Source: J054 sp965223095
Lineage (GTDB): Bacteria; Pseudomonadota; Gammaproteobacteria; Steroidobacterales; GCA-2729495
Assembly (NCBI GenBank): GCA_965223095.1
Contig: OZ244979.1
Span: forward strand, 2,666,001 to 2,730,000
DNA length: 64,000 bases
Direction of reading: 5' to 3'
Part shown: piece by piece, positions 25,151 through 34,190 of the stretch
How positions within the stretch are numbered: position 1 is the first letter of the stretch
How the letters are laid out: every line of letters starts with the position of its first letter
Program-made: the position numbers and the translations under genes
The notes under the pieces: model-generated
The model's input: the letters and a program-made list of their open reading frames with translations, nothing else
What the model was told of the DNA's origin: nothing
The model's database searches: none

Positions 25151-28100
25151 GTGAGCATAACCGCCGCCGCGATCCGCCAAAACCGGGTGACGCTGGTGAT
25201 CGTTGTGCTGTTGATCGTCGCGGGCGTTTTAGCATATCTGGCACTGCCCAAAGCGCAAGATCCAGGATTTATCGTACGCACCGCTGTGATATCCACGCGG
25301 CTGCCGGGCGCGAGTCCAGAACGCGTCGAACAATTGGTCACAGACAAAATCGAGAAGAAAGCACAAGAGATGCCGGAGGTGGATAACATCACCTCCGACA
25401 CTCGCACTGGCATTTCCATCGTCAAGGTGAACTTCAAAGAAAGTTACAAGGCCATGCGGCCGATCTTCGATGATTTGCGACGCAAGATAGATGATGTGGT
25501 CAGTGAGCTACCCGCCGGCATTATCGGCCCACAAGTCAACGATGAATTTGGCGACGTCTTTGGCAGTGTCTACGCACTAACGGGTGATGGCTTCAGCAAC
25601 GCAGAACTAAAAACCGTGGCGGATGAAATTCGTGATGAACTGCTCAAGGAACCCGATATCGCAAAGGTCAGCATCCACGGCGCCCAGGACGAGGTTGTCT
25701 TTATCGAATACAACAATGCGCGGCTGACAGAACTCGGGCTCTCGCCACAGAATCTTTCGACTGCATTGAGCAGTGTCAATATCCTATCTTCTGGCGGTGA
25801 CATCGTCAGCGGACGCGAGCGCATCGTTCTAGAGCCCACCGGCAATATCGAATCGGTGGAAGCGCTTGAACGCACGGTCATCGAACTGCCGGGCAACGCC
25901 GTGGTCTATCTTGGCGACATTGTCGACATTCAACGCGGCTATCGTGACCCACCCACTAGTCTCACACGCGTGAATGGTCAGTCGGCGCTGGCATTGGCAA
26001 TTTCCCTGCGTGAAGGTGGCGATATCTTGAAGCTGGGTGAGCGACTAGACCAGCTCATGCCGGTGATTCAGGCGCGCTACCCCTGGGGCATAGAAATCGA
26101 AAAAATATGGTTCCAGGCCGAATTGGTTGAACGCAGCGTCAACGATTTTGCCAGCAATTTATTTCAGGCCATTGGCATTGTTGTTTTGGTCATGGTTGCG
26201 TTTCTCGGCTTTCGCACCGGCTTAGTGGTCGCCGCACTCATACCCAGCACTATGATTATCACTTTTTTCGTCATGCAGCTGTTCGAAATTACCGTCAACC
26301 AGATTTCCCTGGCAGCATTAATAATCGCCCTGGGCTTATTAGTAGACAATGCCATTGTTATCGTCGAGTCCGTGCTGGTAAAGCGCGAAAACGGCATGGG
26401 GGCGATTAAGGCAGCGGTTGAATCGGGCGAAGAACTAAAAGCACCCTTGCTGATTTCATCCTTAACCACAGCCGCCGCATTCATGCCCATCGGCTTGGCT
26501 GAATCGGCCGTGGGTGAATACACGGCTGATATCTTCTATGTCGTCAGCATCGCCCTATTGCTCTCTTGGCTGTTAGCCATGACCTTCATTCCAATGCTCA
26601 CCACAACGACACTCAAGGTCGCAGCAAAAGCCGATGCTGCTGCTGACCAGACTGACAATCAATGGTACGGACTCTATCGATTAATACTCACTCTGGTCCT
26701 GCGATTTCGTTGGCTGTTCCTCACCGCAGTCGTCGGCACATTCGCGCTGGCACTATTTGGTTTGGGTTTTTTACCGGCGCAGTTTATCGCGCCGTCCGAC
26801 GACCCGGTTTTCACGGGCAAACTGGAACTACCCCTGGGTACGTCGATAGAAACCAGCGAGAATATGGTCCAGGCGGTCGACGCCTTTCTCGGCGCCGAAT
26901 TCCACGCAGCGTCCAGCAGCGCAGCATCCCTGACCAGTTGGCTGGTCTTTGTCGGCGAAGGCGGCCCACGTTTCACCCTTGGGCTGGATCCCCCCAATCA
27001 AAATCCGGCGAATACTTTTTTGATCGCCAATACGGTCGACGGCGGTGCGGTGACAGATATTATTGCCAAGCTGCAAAACTATTTGTTCACGCACTACCCG
27101 GATGTCAGCCATCAACTCTCGCGACTGGAAAATGGCCCGCCCGTCGGCTACCCCATCCAAGTGCGACTATCGGGCCCCGACTTTGACGGGCTTTATGCGC
27201 TGGCCAACCAAGTCACGAACCAGCTATATAGCGATCCGGGCGTGGCTTCAGTCAAGAATACTTGGGGCCTACAAACCAAAAAACTCATTGTGGCCGTAGA
27301 CCAAGAGCGGGCTCTGCGGGCTGGTGTGACCAGCGATGACGTCGCCTACTCCCTTCGCGCCGGCTTATCAGGTATCGATCTCACCCAATATCGTGAAGGT
27401 GATCAACTCATACCCGTCACGCTGCGCAGCGTGGCATCGGACCGGCAGGACATCAGCAAATTGGACGGTTTGAGCGTCTATTCACAAATTGGCGATCGGC
27501 CTGTACCGCTCAAACAAGTGGCAGACCTGCGCCTGAGCTTCGAGCCCGGCATCATTGAACGCCGTGATCGCGAACGCACGCTCACCCTCAAAGCCCAGCT
27601 CAAAGATGACGTGACGGCCACCGAAGTGAACGCACAGCTCCAGCCCTGGCTAGAAGCAGCCAGTCAAGACTGGCGCGCGGGCTACCGCTACGAAATTGGC
27701 GGTGAATCAGAAACCGCGGATGACGCCAACGCATCGATCGTTGCCAAGCTACCGCTGGCCATCATGGCCATCGTGCTGCTGCTGGTTTTGCAGTTTAATT
27801 CCATCCGCCGACCGATCATCATTTTGACAACGATCCCGCTGGGGCTCATCGGCGTTACCATCGGCCTGCTAGTCGCGCGGTCATCCATCGGCTTCTTCAC
27901 GTTTCTCGGCATCATTGCCCTATCGGGCATCATTATTAACAATGCCATCGTATTAATTGATCGCATAAAAATTGAAATTGAAGAACTCGGAAAGCCGCCG
28001 CAGGAGGCCATTATTGCTGCTTGCTTGCAGCGCCTGCGACCCATCTTGTTAACCACGGCGACCACCGTACTCGGCATGATGCCCCTGTGGTGGGGCGGTA

Positions 28101-28237
28101 CCGCCATGTTCGAACCCATGGCCATCACGCTAATCTTCGGCTTGTTATTCGCCACGCTGCTGACGCTACTGGTGGTGCCGGTGCTCTATTCATTGCTATT
28201 TGGCGTGAGCTACAACGATCAGAGATCAGTAAGCTGA
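25151..28237 (+). CDS. RND-family efflux pump permease
   Basis: 1028 residues, the usual size of hydrophobe/amphiphile RND exporters driven by the proton gradient. 12 membrane helices with two large periplasmic loops (LPKAQDPGF start; GLGFLPAQFIAPSDDP at the repeat start). The helix-4 motif is GLLVDNAIVIVE, so D399 is kept but the second aspartate of the AcrB pair is N400, as in several AcrB relatives. The heavy-metal RND signature is absent. GTG start. Substrate unknown; expected to work with the fused duct protein and adaptor upstream. Confidence 0.93.
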   Translation: MSITAAAIRQNRVTLVIVVLLIVAGVLAYLALPKAQDPGFIVRTAVISTRLPGASPERVEQLVTDKIEKKAQEMPEVDNITSDTRTGISIVKVNFKESYKAMRPIFDDLRRKIDDVVSELPAGIIGPQVNDEFGDVFGSVYALTGDGFSNAELKTVADEIRDELLKEPDIAKVSIHGAQDEVVFIEYNNARLTELGLSPQNLSTALSSVNILSSGGDIVSGRERIVLEPTGNIESVEALERTVIELPGNAVVYLGDIVDIQRGYRDPPTSLTRVNGQSALALAISLREGGDILKLGERLDQLMPVIQARYPWGIEIEKIWFQAELVERSVNDFASNLFQAIGIVVLVMVAFLGFRTGLVVAALIPSTMIITFFVMQLFEITVNQISLAALIIALGLLVDNAIVIVESVLVKRENGMGAIKAAVESGEELKAPLLISSLTTAAAFMPIGLAESAVGEYTADIFYVVSIALLLSWLLAMTFIPMLTTTTLKVAAKADAAADQTDNQWYGLYRLILTLVLRFRWLFLTAVVGTFALALFGLGFLPAQFIAPSDDPVFTGKLELPLGTSIETSENMVQAVDAFLGAEFHAASSSAASLTSWLVFVGEGGPRFTLGLDPPNQNPANTFLIANTVDGGAVTDIIAKLQNYLFTHYPDVSHQLSRLENGPPVGYPIQVRLSGPDFDGLYALANQVTNQLYSDPGVASVKNTWGLQTKKLIVAVDQERALRAGVTSDDVAYSLRAGLSGIDLTQYREGDQLIPVTLRSVASDRQDISKLDGLSVYSQIGDRPVPLKQVADLRLSFEPGIIERRDRERTLTLKAQLKDDVTATEVNAQLQPWLEAASQDWRAGYRYEIGGESETADDANASIVAKLPLAIMAIVLLLVLQFNSIRRPIIILTTIPLGLIGVTIGLLVARSSIGFFTFLGIIALSGIIINNAIVLIDRIKIEIEELGKPPQEAIIAACLQRLRPILLTTATTVLGMMPLWWGGTAMFEPMAITLIFGLLFATLLTLLVVPVLYSLLFGVSYNDQRSVS

Positions 28238-28280
28238 GCAGCGAGCACTTTTTGCCGCGCCTTGATGTAAAAACGACTGC

Positions 28281-28979
28281 ATGATTCTCCCTCACGACCC
28301 CATAACGAACATCGCAGAAGGCGTATTCATGGTTCGCGGCACGCACCGCATGAACGCGTTCATGCGTATATCGCGAAACATGGCCATCATCCAGGATGGC
28401 GATGAACTGTCGGTGATCAATCCGCTGCGCCTAACCGCGCAAGGCGAGCAAGAACTACAGGCCCTTGGAAAAGTGGTCCGCGTCATGCGCCTCGGCGCAA
28501 TGCACGGGGCAGACGACGCCTACTACGTTAAGCGTTTTAACGCAGAATTTTGGTGCCAACCCGGCGGCACAACCTACACCCAACCACCCATTGATAGAGC
28601 AATCAGCGCCGATACTCAGCCCCCGTTTCCCGATGCAAAATTCTATTGTTTTGCCGGCGCCAAACAACCGGAAAGCGTTGTGCACGTCAAACGCGGGGCA
28701 GGTTTGCTGCTGACTTGCGATGCGGTGCAGAATTACGGTGATTATCGCCACCACAGTCTACCGGCCCGTCTGCTCATGCCCTGGATCGGCTTTCCGCGGC
28801 GAATGATCATCGGACCTTTCTGGCTCAAGCGCATGACACCGGAACAGGGATCTTTGCGCGAGGAGTTCGAAAAATTGTTGACGCTGGAGTTCGACGGTCT
28901 ACTGAGCGCCCACGGCAGTTTTCTAGCCACCGGGGCGAAATCAGCCTTGCGAAACTCCATTGAGCTTACTTTTAATTAA
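28281..28979 (+). CDS. DUF4336-like protein (metallo-beta-lactamase fold relative)
   Basis: 232-residue soluble protein in the efflux operon, 43 bp after the RND gene. Strand order and motifs resemble DUF4336 proteins, distant relatives of the metallo-beta-lactamase fold: MAIIQDGDELSVINPLRL, LGAMHGADDAYY, GLLLTCDAVQNYGD, GLLSAHGSFL. The standard HXHXDH metal motif is absent, so activity cannot be assumed. Role in efflux unknown. Confidence 0.65.
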   Translation: MILPHDPITNIAEGVFMVRGTHRMNAFMRISRNMAIIQDGDELSVINPLRLTAQGEQELQALGKVVRVMRLGAMHGADDAYYVKRFNAEFWCQPGGTTYTQPPIDRAISADTQPPFPDAKFYCFAGAKQPESVVHVKRGAGLLLTCDAVQNYGDYRHHSLPARLLMPWIGFPRRMIIGPFWLKRMTPEQGSLREEFEKLLTLEFDGLLSAHGSFLATGAKSALRNSIELTFN

Positions 28980-29127
28980 CATTAAATAATAATCATAACC
29001 ATATAATTAATATTAGTTTTTATGAATTTATGATGAGCTCCCGGGGCGTGCCTGGGCGACGCGACACAGAGCTTTATTCCTCGGCACGCACTGGGCGAAT
29101 CCAAGCCACTACCCTGCCTCACCACGG
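28980..29127. other. AT-rich spacer between convergent genes
   Basis: The first 57 bp after the DUF4336 stop are almost only A and T; the rest is ordinary GC-rich sequence before the antiporter stop. No hairpin terminator was recognised. Confidence 0.5.
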
Positions 29128-30960
29128 TTACTTCGATGTCTTGCGGTCTGCCGCCGGGGCATCCGCGGCCGGCTTGAACAGGCTGGCAATTTTCCAACCG
29201 GCCTCGGGCTTTGGTTCGCTGTCGGCGGTAAAAATCTGCAGTACGCCTTTGTCGTTCCAAGCAAACAAGGGTGTAGAACGAGCGCCATGCTGCTCTCGAT
29301 AGGCCGCGTAACTGAACTCAGGGCTGAGCCCCGTCACCCGGATCTCTGCGCCCTGCGCCAGCAAGCTACCCAACTTCGCTAAGCTTAAATCCGCACCAAA
29401 CGCACGCCGGCCGCGGCGGGAAGACGCCACCGCATACTTATCGGCTTTAATGCCGTCGTCATCCAAACTTGCCGGTAGGCTGTAAACGGCGTCGCGCCCA
29501 AAAATGCCGGCGAAATGCGTGCACAGCAAATCATTAAGGTCGGTACGTCGCGATAGGGCCAAGAGCTTGCCCACACCCGTCAGATCCATGGAGCGCTCGG
29601 CATGATCCGACGCCGGGTTGCCGAAATAGGTGCGCAGGCCAGCCATTCGCGCCGACCGGATGCCCTCCCACGCCGAATCGGCCACGATCACCTGCAGTTT
29701 GTGCTCGTGCAGAACCTCGGCAATCGCCCGCGGCACGGGTCCGCTGCCCGCAATCAATAAGCCGGTGGCCGGCGGCGCAGAAACGCCCAGAAAGCGCAAC
29801 AACGGTCCCGCCGTCAAACTCTGAAAAATAACAGTGCCGACGATGACCACGAAAGTCAGCGGGACCAGCAAGGCCGCATCCGCATAACCGTTTGCCTCAA
29901 GGCGAATGGCAAATAGCGCCGAAATGGCCGCCGCGACGATACCTCGCGGCGCAATCCAACTCAGCGCCGCACGTTCCTGGACACTTAAATCGGAACCACG
30001 CGCACAAACGGCCACCTTCAGCGGGCGCGCCACAAACTGAATCGCCAGTAACACGCCTAAAGCTGGCCAGCCCAGGGCCTTAATCTGCGCGAAGTCCAGT
30101 CGGGCGGCGAGCAAGATAAACAAGCCGGAAATCAGTAGCAGGCTCAAACTTTCTTTAAAGTCGAGAATTTCCTCCAAATGCACGCCGCGCATGTTAGCCA
30201 GCCACACGCCCATGATGGTGACGCTGAGCAACCCAGACTCAGGTGCTAAGACGTCGGCAAAGGCGAAGCAGGCAAACACCAGCAGCAACGTCGACACATT
30301 CTGTAGAAAATCGGGCACCCACATGGCACGCAAGGCATAGCCCCAGAGATAACCGAAGGTGACGCCCACGGCCAGGCCCACGGCCACTTCTTTCAACAAA
30401 ACAACGATGGCCTCGCCCGCGGCGGCGGAAAAGCCGGTGGCCAAGATCACCTCGAAGGTCAATACCGCGAGAATGGCACCGACCGGGTCGATCAATATGC
30501 CTTCCCAGCGAAGAATATTGGCGATGCGGTGATTGGGGCGCACGGCGCGCACCATGGGCACGATGACGGTGGGCCCCGTCACGACCATGATGGCGCCGAA
30601 TAACACGGCAATCGGCCAGGACAGGCCGACCAAGAAGCGCGCAGCAAGGGCGGTGATAACCCAAGTGACCAGAAACCCCACGGACACCATATTGCGCACC
30701 ACATCGCCATGGCCACGTATCTCTTCCCGGTTAAGCGTCAAACTGCCCTCGAACAAAATCACCGCGACGGCCAGAGACACAAAGGGAAACAACAGCTCGC
30801 CAAACAGTTCATCGGGGTGCAGCAGTCCCAGGCCGGGACCCAAGACGATACCGGCGACCAGCAAGAACACGATGGCCGGTAAATTCAGGCGCCAGGCCAA
30901 CCACTGAGATAGCAATGACAACACGCCGATGCCGGCCAACAAAACGATGCTGTGCTCCAT
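29128..30960 (-). CDS. Cation:proton antiporter (CPA1/NhaP-like) with C-terminal nucleotide-binding domain
   Basis: 610 residues. The N-terminal 400 form a 12-13 helix exchanger (VAGIVLGPGLGL, ILFEGSL, VVTGPTVIVPMVRA, EGILIDPVGAILA with the transport-site Asp, SWIAPRGIVAAA). From about 400 on is a Rossmann-type TrkA-N-like domain (TGLLIAGSGPVPRAIAEVL; VIVADSAWEGIRSARMAGL) and a possible TrkA-C-like end, suggesting nucleotide control. Exchanges Na+ or K+ for protons across the inner membrane; ion not determinable from sequence. Confidence 0.88.
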   Translation of the reverse strand: MEHSIVLLAGIGVLSLLSQWLAWRLNLPAIVFLLVAGIVLGPGLGLLHPDELFGELLFPFVSLAVAVILFEGSLTLNREEIRGHGDVVRNMVSVGFLVTWVITALAARFLVGLSWPIAVLFGAIMVVTGPTVIVPMVRAVRPNHRIANILRWEGILIDPVGAILAVLTFEVILATGFSAAAGEAIVVLLKEVAVGLAVGVTFGYLWGYALRAMWVPDFLQNVSTLLLVFACFAFADVLAPESGLLSVTIMGVWLANMRGVHLEEILDFKESLSLLLISGLFILLAARLDFAQIKALGWPALGVLLAIQFVARPLKVAVCARGSDLSVQERAALSWIAPRGIVAAAISALFAIRLEANGYADAALLVPLTFVVIVGTVIFQSLTAGPLLRFLGVSAPPATGLLIAGSGPVPRAIAEVLHEHKLQVIVADSAWEGIRSARMAGLRTYFGNPASDHAERSMDLTGVGKLLALSRRTDLNDLLCTHFAGIFGRDAVYSLPASLDDDGIKADKYAVASSRRGRRAFGADLSLAKLGSLLAQGAEIRVTGLSPEFSYAAYREQHGARSTPLFAWNDKGVLQIFTADSEPKPEAGWKIASLFKPAADAPAADRKTSK

Positions 30961-31067
30961 GGGCTCGGTCGTCCTTCTTACTCAATCACGCTGCGAAGAA
31001 CGGCGTAATTTGGCGATGGCGCGCGCCAAGGTCGCATTCGTTTGCCGCGCAAATCCAGTCCTACGCA

Positions 31068-31442
31068 TCATCGATCACAAGGATGGTTAACGCCGTCCAC
31101 CACCGGGATCTCGCCCAATGCAAATGGATCGACACCATCCAAGCAGGCCACATTAAAACCGAACTGCTGGCGATTAGACCGTCGCTTATGATGCGTATAA
31201 ATGCCACAAATTGAGCAAAAATAATGCTCTGCGGTCATGGTATTAAATTGATAAAGCGTGAGTTTTTCTTTGCCTTGGGTAACCCGCAAGCCGCCCAGCG
31301 CAACCGATCCTGCGACTGATCCACGTCGGCGACACATCGAACAATTGCAGCGGCGCAGCTCCTCCAGCCCGTTGGGTAGCGTGACTTCAAAGTGCACCGC
31401 GCCACAATGGCAACTGCCCCGCCTTACCGATCCAGTTTTCAT
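31068..31442 (-). CDS. GFA-family zinc protein
   Basis: 124 residues with the three cysteine groups of the glutathione-dependent formaldehyde-activating (GFA) family: SCHCGAVHFEV, RCNCSMCRRRG and FCSICGIYTHH, which bind zinc. Most members have no proven formaldehyde role. I chose ATG 31442 (GGAGG upstream) over the frame's earlier ATG at 31499, which adds 19 non-conserved residues. Confidence 0.83.
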   Translation of the reverse strand: MKTGSVRRGSCHCGAVHFEVTLPNGLEELRRCNCSMCRRRGSVAGSVALGGLRVTQGKEKLTLYQFNTMTAEHYFCSICGIYTHHKRRSNRQQFGFNVACLDGVDPFALGEIPVVDGVNHPCDR

Positions 31443-31570
31443 GCGCAGATCCGCCTCCCAAGCTCGGCACTCACCAACACAACATTGCCGGCCCTTCAAT
31501 CGCGGCAGCCGTTGCTGCCACTCAGCCGGATGGCGGCGGCAAACTCTCTCACCGAGTCGGGCGATAAAAG

Positions 31571-31630
31571 ATAATAATTATATTAAATAATATATACTTA
31601 AATAAATAAATGAATCTAAATTATAGATTC
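31571..31630. other. AT-rich island with inverted repeat
   Basis: About 55 bp with only a few G or C, ending in a perfect inverted repeat GAATCTA-AATTA-TAGATTC (31612-31630). On the minus strand the repeat is followed by ATTTATTTATTT, so it could act as a weak terminator after the sialidase-like gene or as a regulator site for the GFA gene. Confidence 0.45.
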
Positions 31631-31667
31631 TGGCGGTGCCATAATACCGCGCCCATTATCCCAATCG

Positions 31668-32999
31668 CTATTGACTGCTCGATGCCAGGCGCGCGGCCGC
31701 CGGTAACGCGGTGACATAGACCTCTTCGTTCGTCTGCTGCCAGACCACATAGACCGTTCCCTGGGGCGATACGGCCGTGGCCGGCGTCAAACTGCTGCCC
31801 GGCGGCGTGGCGATTTCCTCGGCCGCGGAAAACGTCGCCCCATGATCCGTGGATTCCGCCGTAAACAACCGCCGCGCCCCGTCGATCTTGGCTTGCCAAA
31901 CCAAACGCAAACGACCTTCCGGGCCCACCGTCAATTCGGGCGCATCGGCGTAAGCCACCTCGGGATGAATTTGCCGGCGGTCTTTAAATGTTTGCCCACC
32001 GTCATCGGAACGGCTGAAATACAGACCGGGCGGATCTTCACCACCGGTGTAAGAGGCTGCGTAGACCCAATCACCATCCGTCGCCAATTCTGTGGGCTTT
32101 AAGGGGCAACCGTCGATGTCCCAGGCAGCAAAGGGTAAGCGTGTCTCGGCCTGAAATGACTCGCCAGAATTGTTCGAACGCGCCACCGTGCTATCGCGCC
32201 CGTTGGCATAGACCTTGCGATACCCCAGCAGTAAGTCTTCATCATTAAAGCTCAGGGTCAGTTGGCAGCAAGGGCAAACGGCATGCGAACGAATCGCGGG
32301 AATTTCATCGCTCCAGCTTGCGCCGTCATCGCGGGAAATAGCCAAATGAATATCGGCGGCATCAGCGCTGCTTTGCATCGCGCCGATGTCTTGCCACAGA
32401 GCAACGACACTGCCATCGGGTGCCAAGCCCATGGTGCCAAACGAAAATGTCGCCGACAGGCCCTCGCCTAGCACTTCAGTACGATCAAAATCCGGCGGGC
32501 GATTGATGGTCCTCGCCGCGGAAAAAGTCCGTCCGTGGTCGGTGGATCGCGAATAGCGGGCCGTCACGACGGGCAGCTTCGTGACTGGCGACACGCCATT
32601 GGCCGGAAAAAACACATGAACTGTGCCACTGCTGCCCACTGCAATTCGCGGTTTACTCACGGCGAAACCCCAAACCGAGCCCGGCTCGCCATTCACGCGC
32701 ACGGGCGCGGACCAGCTGCGACCCGCATCCACCGACCGGCTAAAGTACAAATCGGTATTGGACAAATGACTATGTTCGCCCGGCTTACGCGGCTTGGGCG
32801 GGGGGCGATCCGCCGTCGCGCCCTTGTCCAGCCAAATGACGTTAATGCTGCCATCGGGCCCAATCGCGATTTCCGGGCTGATGGCTCGCCGACCCGCCTC
32901 GCTGAGCTGCTGAAATTGCCCGGGAGGTTCGTCGGCCAATCCACTGTGGACTACGCCGAGACTGACGATGGCCAGCACGGCCGCGGCGATGATTCTCAT
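31668..32999 (-). CDS. Secreted sialidase-like BNR/Asp-box repeat protein
   Basis: 443 residues: signal peptide (about 1-23, ending LADEP), then a predicted six-bladed beta-propeller marked by Asp-box repeats (SVDAGRSWS, STDHGRTFS, SRDDGASWS, SNNSGESFQ, SDDGGQTFK, STDHGATFS). The sialidase catalytic arginine triad cannot be assigned, so it may bind rather than cleave sugars. Start ATG 32999 has GGAG upstream; an ATG at 33017 lacks one. It follows a beta-barrel gene 45 bp upstream, probably in one operon. Confidence 0.8.
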   Translation of the reverse strand: MRIIAAAVLAIVSLGVVHSGLADEPPGQFQQLSEAGRRAISPEIAIGPDGSINVIWLDKGATADRPPPKPRKPGEHSHLSNTDLYFSRSVDAGRSWSAPVRVNGEPGSVWGFAVSKPRIAVGSSGTVHVFFPANGVSPVTKLPVVTARYSRSTDHGRTFSAARTINRPPDFDRTEVLGEGLSATFSFGTMGLAPDGSVVALWQDIGAMQSSADAADIHLAISRDDGASWSDEIPAIRSHAVCPCCQLTLSFNDEDLLLGYRKVYANGRDSTVARSNNSGESFQAETRLPFAAWDIDGCPLKPTELATDGDWVYAASYTGGEDPPGLYFSRSDDGGQTFKDRRQIHPEVAYADAPELTVGPEGRLRLVWQAKIDGARRLFTAESTDHGATFSAAEEIATPPGSSLTPATAVSPQGTVYVVWQQTNEEVYVTALPAAARLASSSQ

Positions 33000-33044
33000 G
33001 GCCCTAGCTCCATTCAAAGATCCGTCGGACCATTCTACGCCAGC

Positions 33045-33803
33045 CTAATAAACGTACTGCAAACCCAGGAAAAAATTGTAATCCACAGCGTCTGCTCCGG
33101 CCGGCTCCCGGAGCCCAGTGCCGCCTGATAGCAGCAGATGCAGCGGTTCGGTCAAGGTCACGTCAAACCCTAAGGTCCAGCCTAAGAAGTCGTCGTCGAA
33201 ATTACTGGCAGCGGCCCCGTAGAGTTCCAGCATGGCCTGCGTTCGTGCCCCCAGGGGATGGGCGATGGCGACCCCGTAGCCCCACTCGTCGCCACCATCA
33301 GCAACCACCGCATAGGCCAATTCGGCATTCAGGCGCCAGGCATTTCCAAGCGCGTACTCCAGATCCAACGGCAGCGAGAGAGTGTCTTGGTCGGCGCCAA
33401 AGCCTTGCGCGGCATCGCGACTGCTCACGCCGAACTGATAGCCTGATCCTAAGGAAACTTGTAGCTCGTCCGTGTTCCAAAAGCGCCATTTGACGGCGAT
33501 CTCCAGGTTGCCAAAATCGCTGTCGCTGCTGGCGCCCGATGCGTCCGCACGAACGTAGGGATAAACCACGGACACCTGAACATCTGGCGTCAATCCATAG
33601 GAAACATCCAAGACGGGTAGCTCGTAGACTTCGCCGGCGCTGGTCGACTCTCCTGTTACGGCCGCTATAAATTCCCACTGACCAGGATCGAGAATACCGG
33701 GGTCATCGATCACCAGAGGTGGCCCCGCAACGGCTACCGGCAGACCCGCCAGCAAGTGTAAGCTGGCAACAAAAGCAAGTGGTCTAGTTCTTTTACTCAA
33801 CAA
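33045..33803 (-). CDS. Predicted outer-membrane beta-barrel protein
   Basis: 252 residues with a signal peptide (about 1-26), alternating strands through the whole length and the C-terminal aromatic end FLGLQYVY typical of outer-membrane barrels. The pattern WEF..AVTGE...PVLDVSYGLTPDVQVSVVYPY resembles the transporter/MetA-pathway group of outer-membrane proteins; substrate unknown. TTG start, no strong Shine-Dalgarno. Pairs with the Asp-box protein downstream. Confidence 0.72.
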   Translation of the reverse strand: MLSKRTRPLAFVASLHLLAGLPVAVAGPPLVIDDPGILDPGQWEFIAAVTGESTSAGEVYELPVLDVSYGLTPDVQVSVVYPYVRADASGASSDSDFGNLEIAVKWRFWNTDELQVSLGSGYQFGVSSRDAAQGFGADQDTLSLPLDLEYALGNAWRLNAELAYAVVADGGDEWGYGVAIAHPLGARTQAMLELYGAAASNFDDDFLGWTLGFDVTLTEPLHLLLSGGTGLREPAGADAVDYNFFLGLQYVY

Positions 33804-34008
33804 AACACTCAGTCGAAATCAATGCGAGAAAATAATGGCCAGCATGTCAGCCGCGAGCATACAGCGGCGTCGCAGGGGGAGCTCCCCCTGCCTAGCGCCC
33901 GCCGTACTATGAAACACATCTGGGCCAGCGGGCAACCTAACTTAGCGCCCTTATACCTCACAAACACTTGTGCCAAACGTTTGCTGAGCGGTCGAGTACG
34001 CTAGGCGC

Positions 34009-34146
34009 ATGTTCAGCGATACACCCTACCTACTGGTCGGACTGATCACCCTAGCGCTGGTGGTCGCCTGCGTGCTCTTCCACTACGAGGGACTGCGGCT
34101 GCTGGGCCTGGGGGCGACGAACAGGCTGGTCCTTGAAGACTGGTGA
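34009..34146 (+). CDS. Possible small membrane protein (45 aa), maybe a truncated channel N-terminus
   Basis: MFSDTPYLLVGLITLALVVA then CVLFHYEGLRLL and a short polar tail. One clear membrane helix. The LFHYEGLRLL stretch is like the start of some two-helix potassium-channel-like proteins, so this may be the remnant of a larger gene. No Shine-Dalgarno sequence. Confidence 0.35.
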   Translation: MFSDTPYLLVGLITLALVVACVLFHYEGLRLLGLGATNRLVLEDW

Positions 34147-34190
34147 TCGGCTGTTGGACAAAAATTGGCCAGCGACCGTCGGAGAACTTT

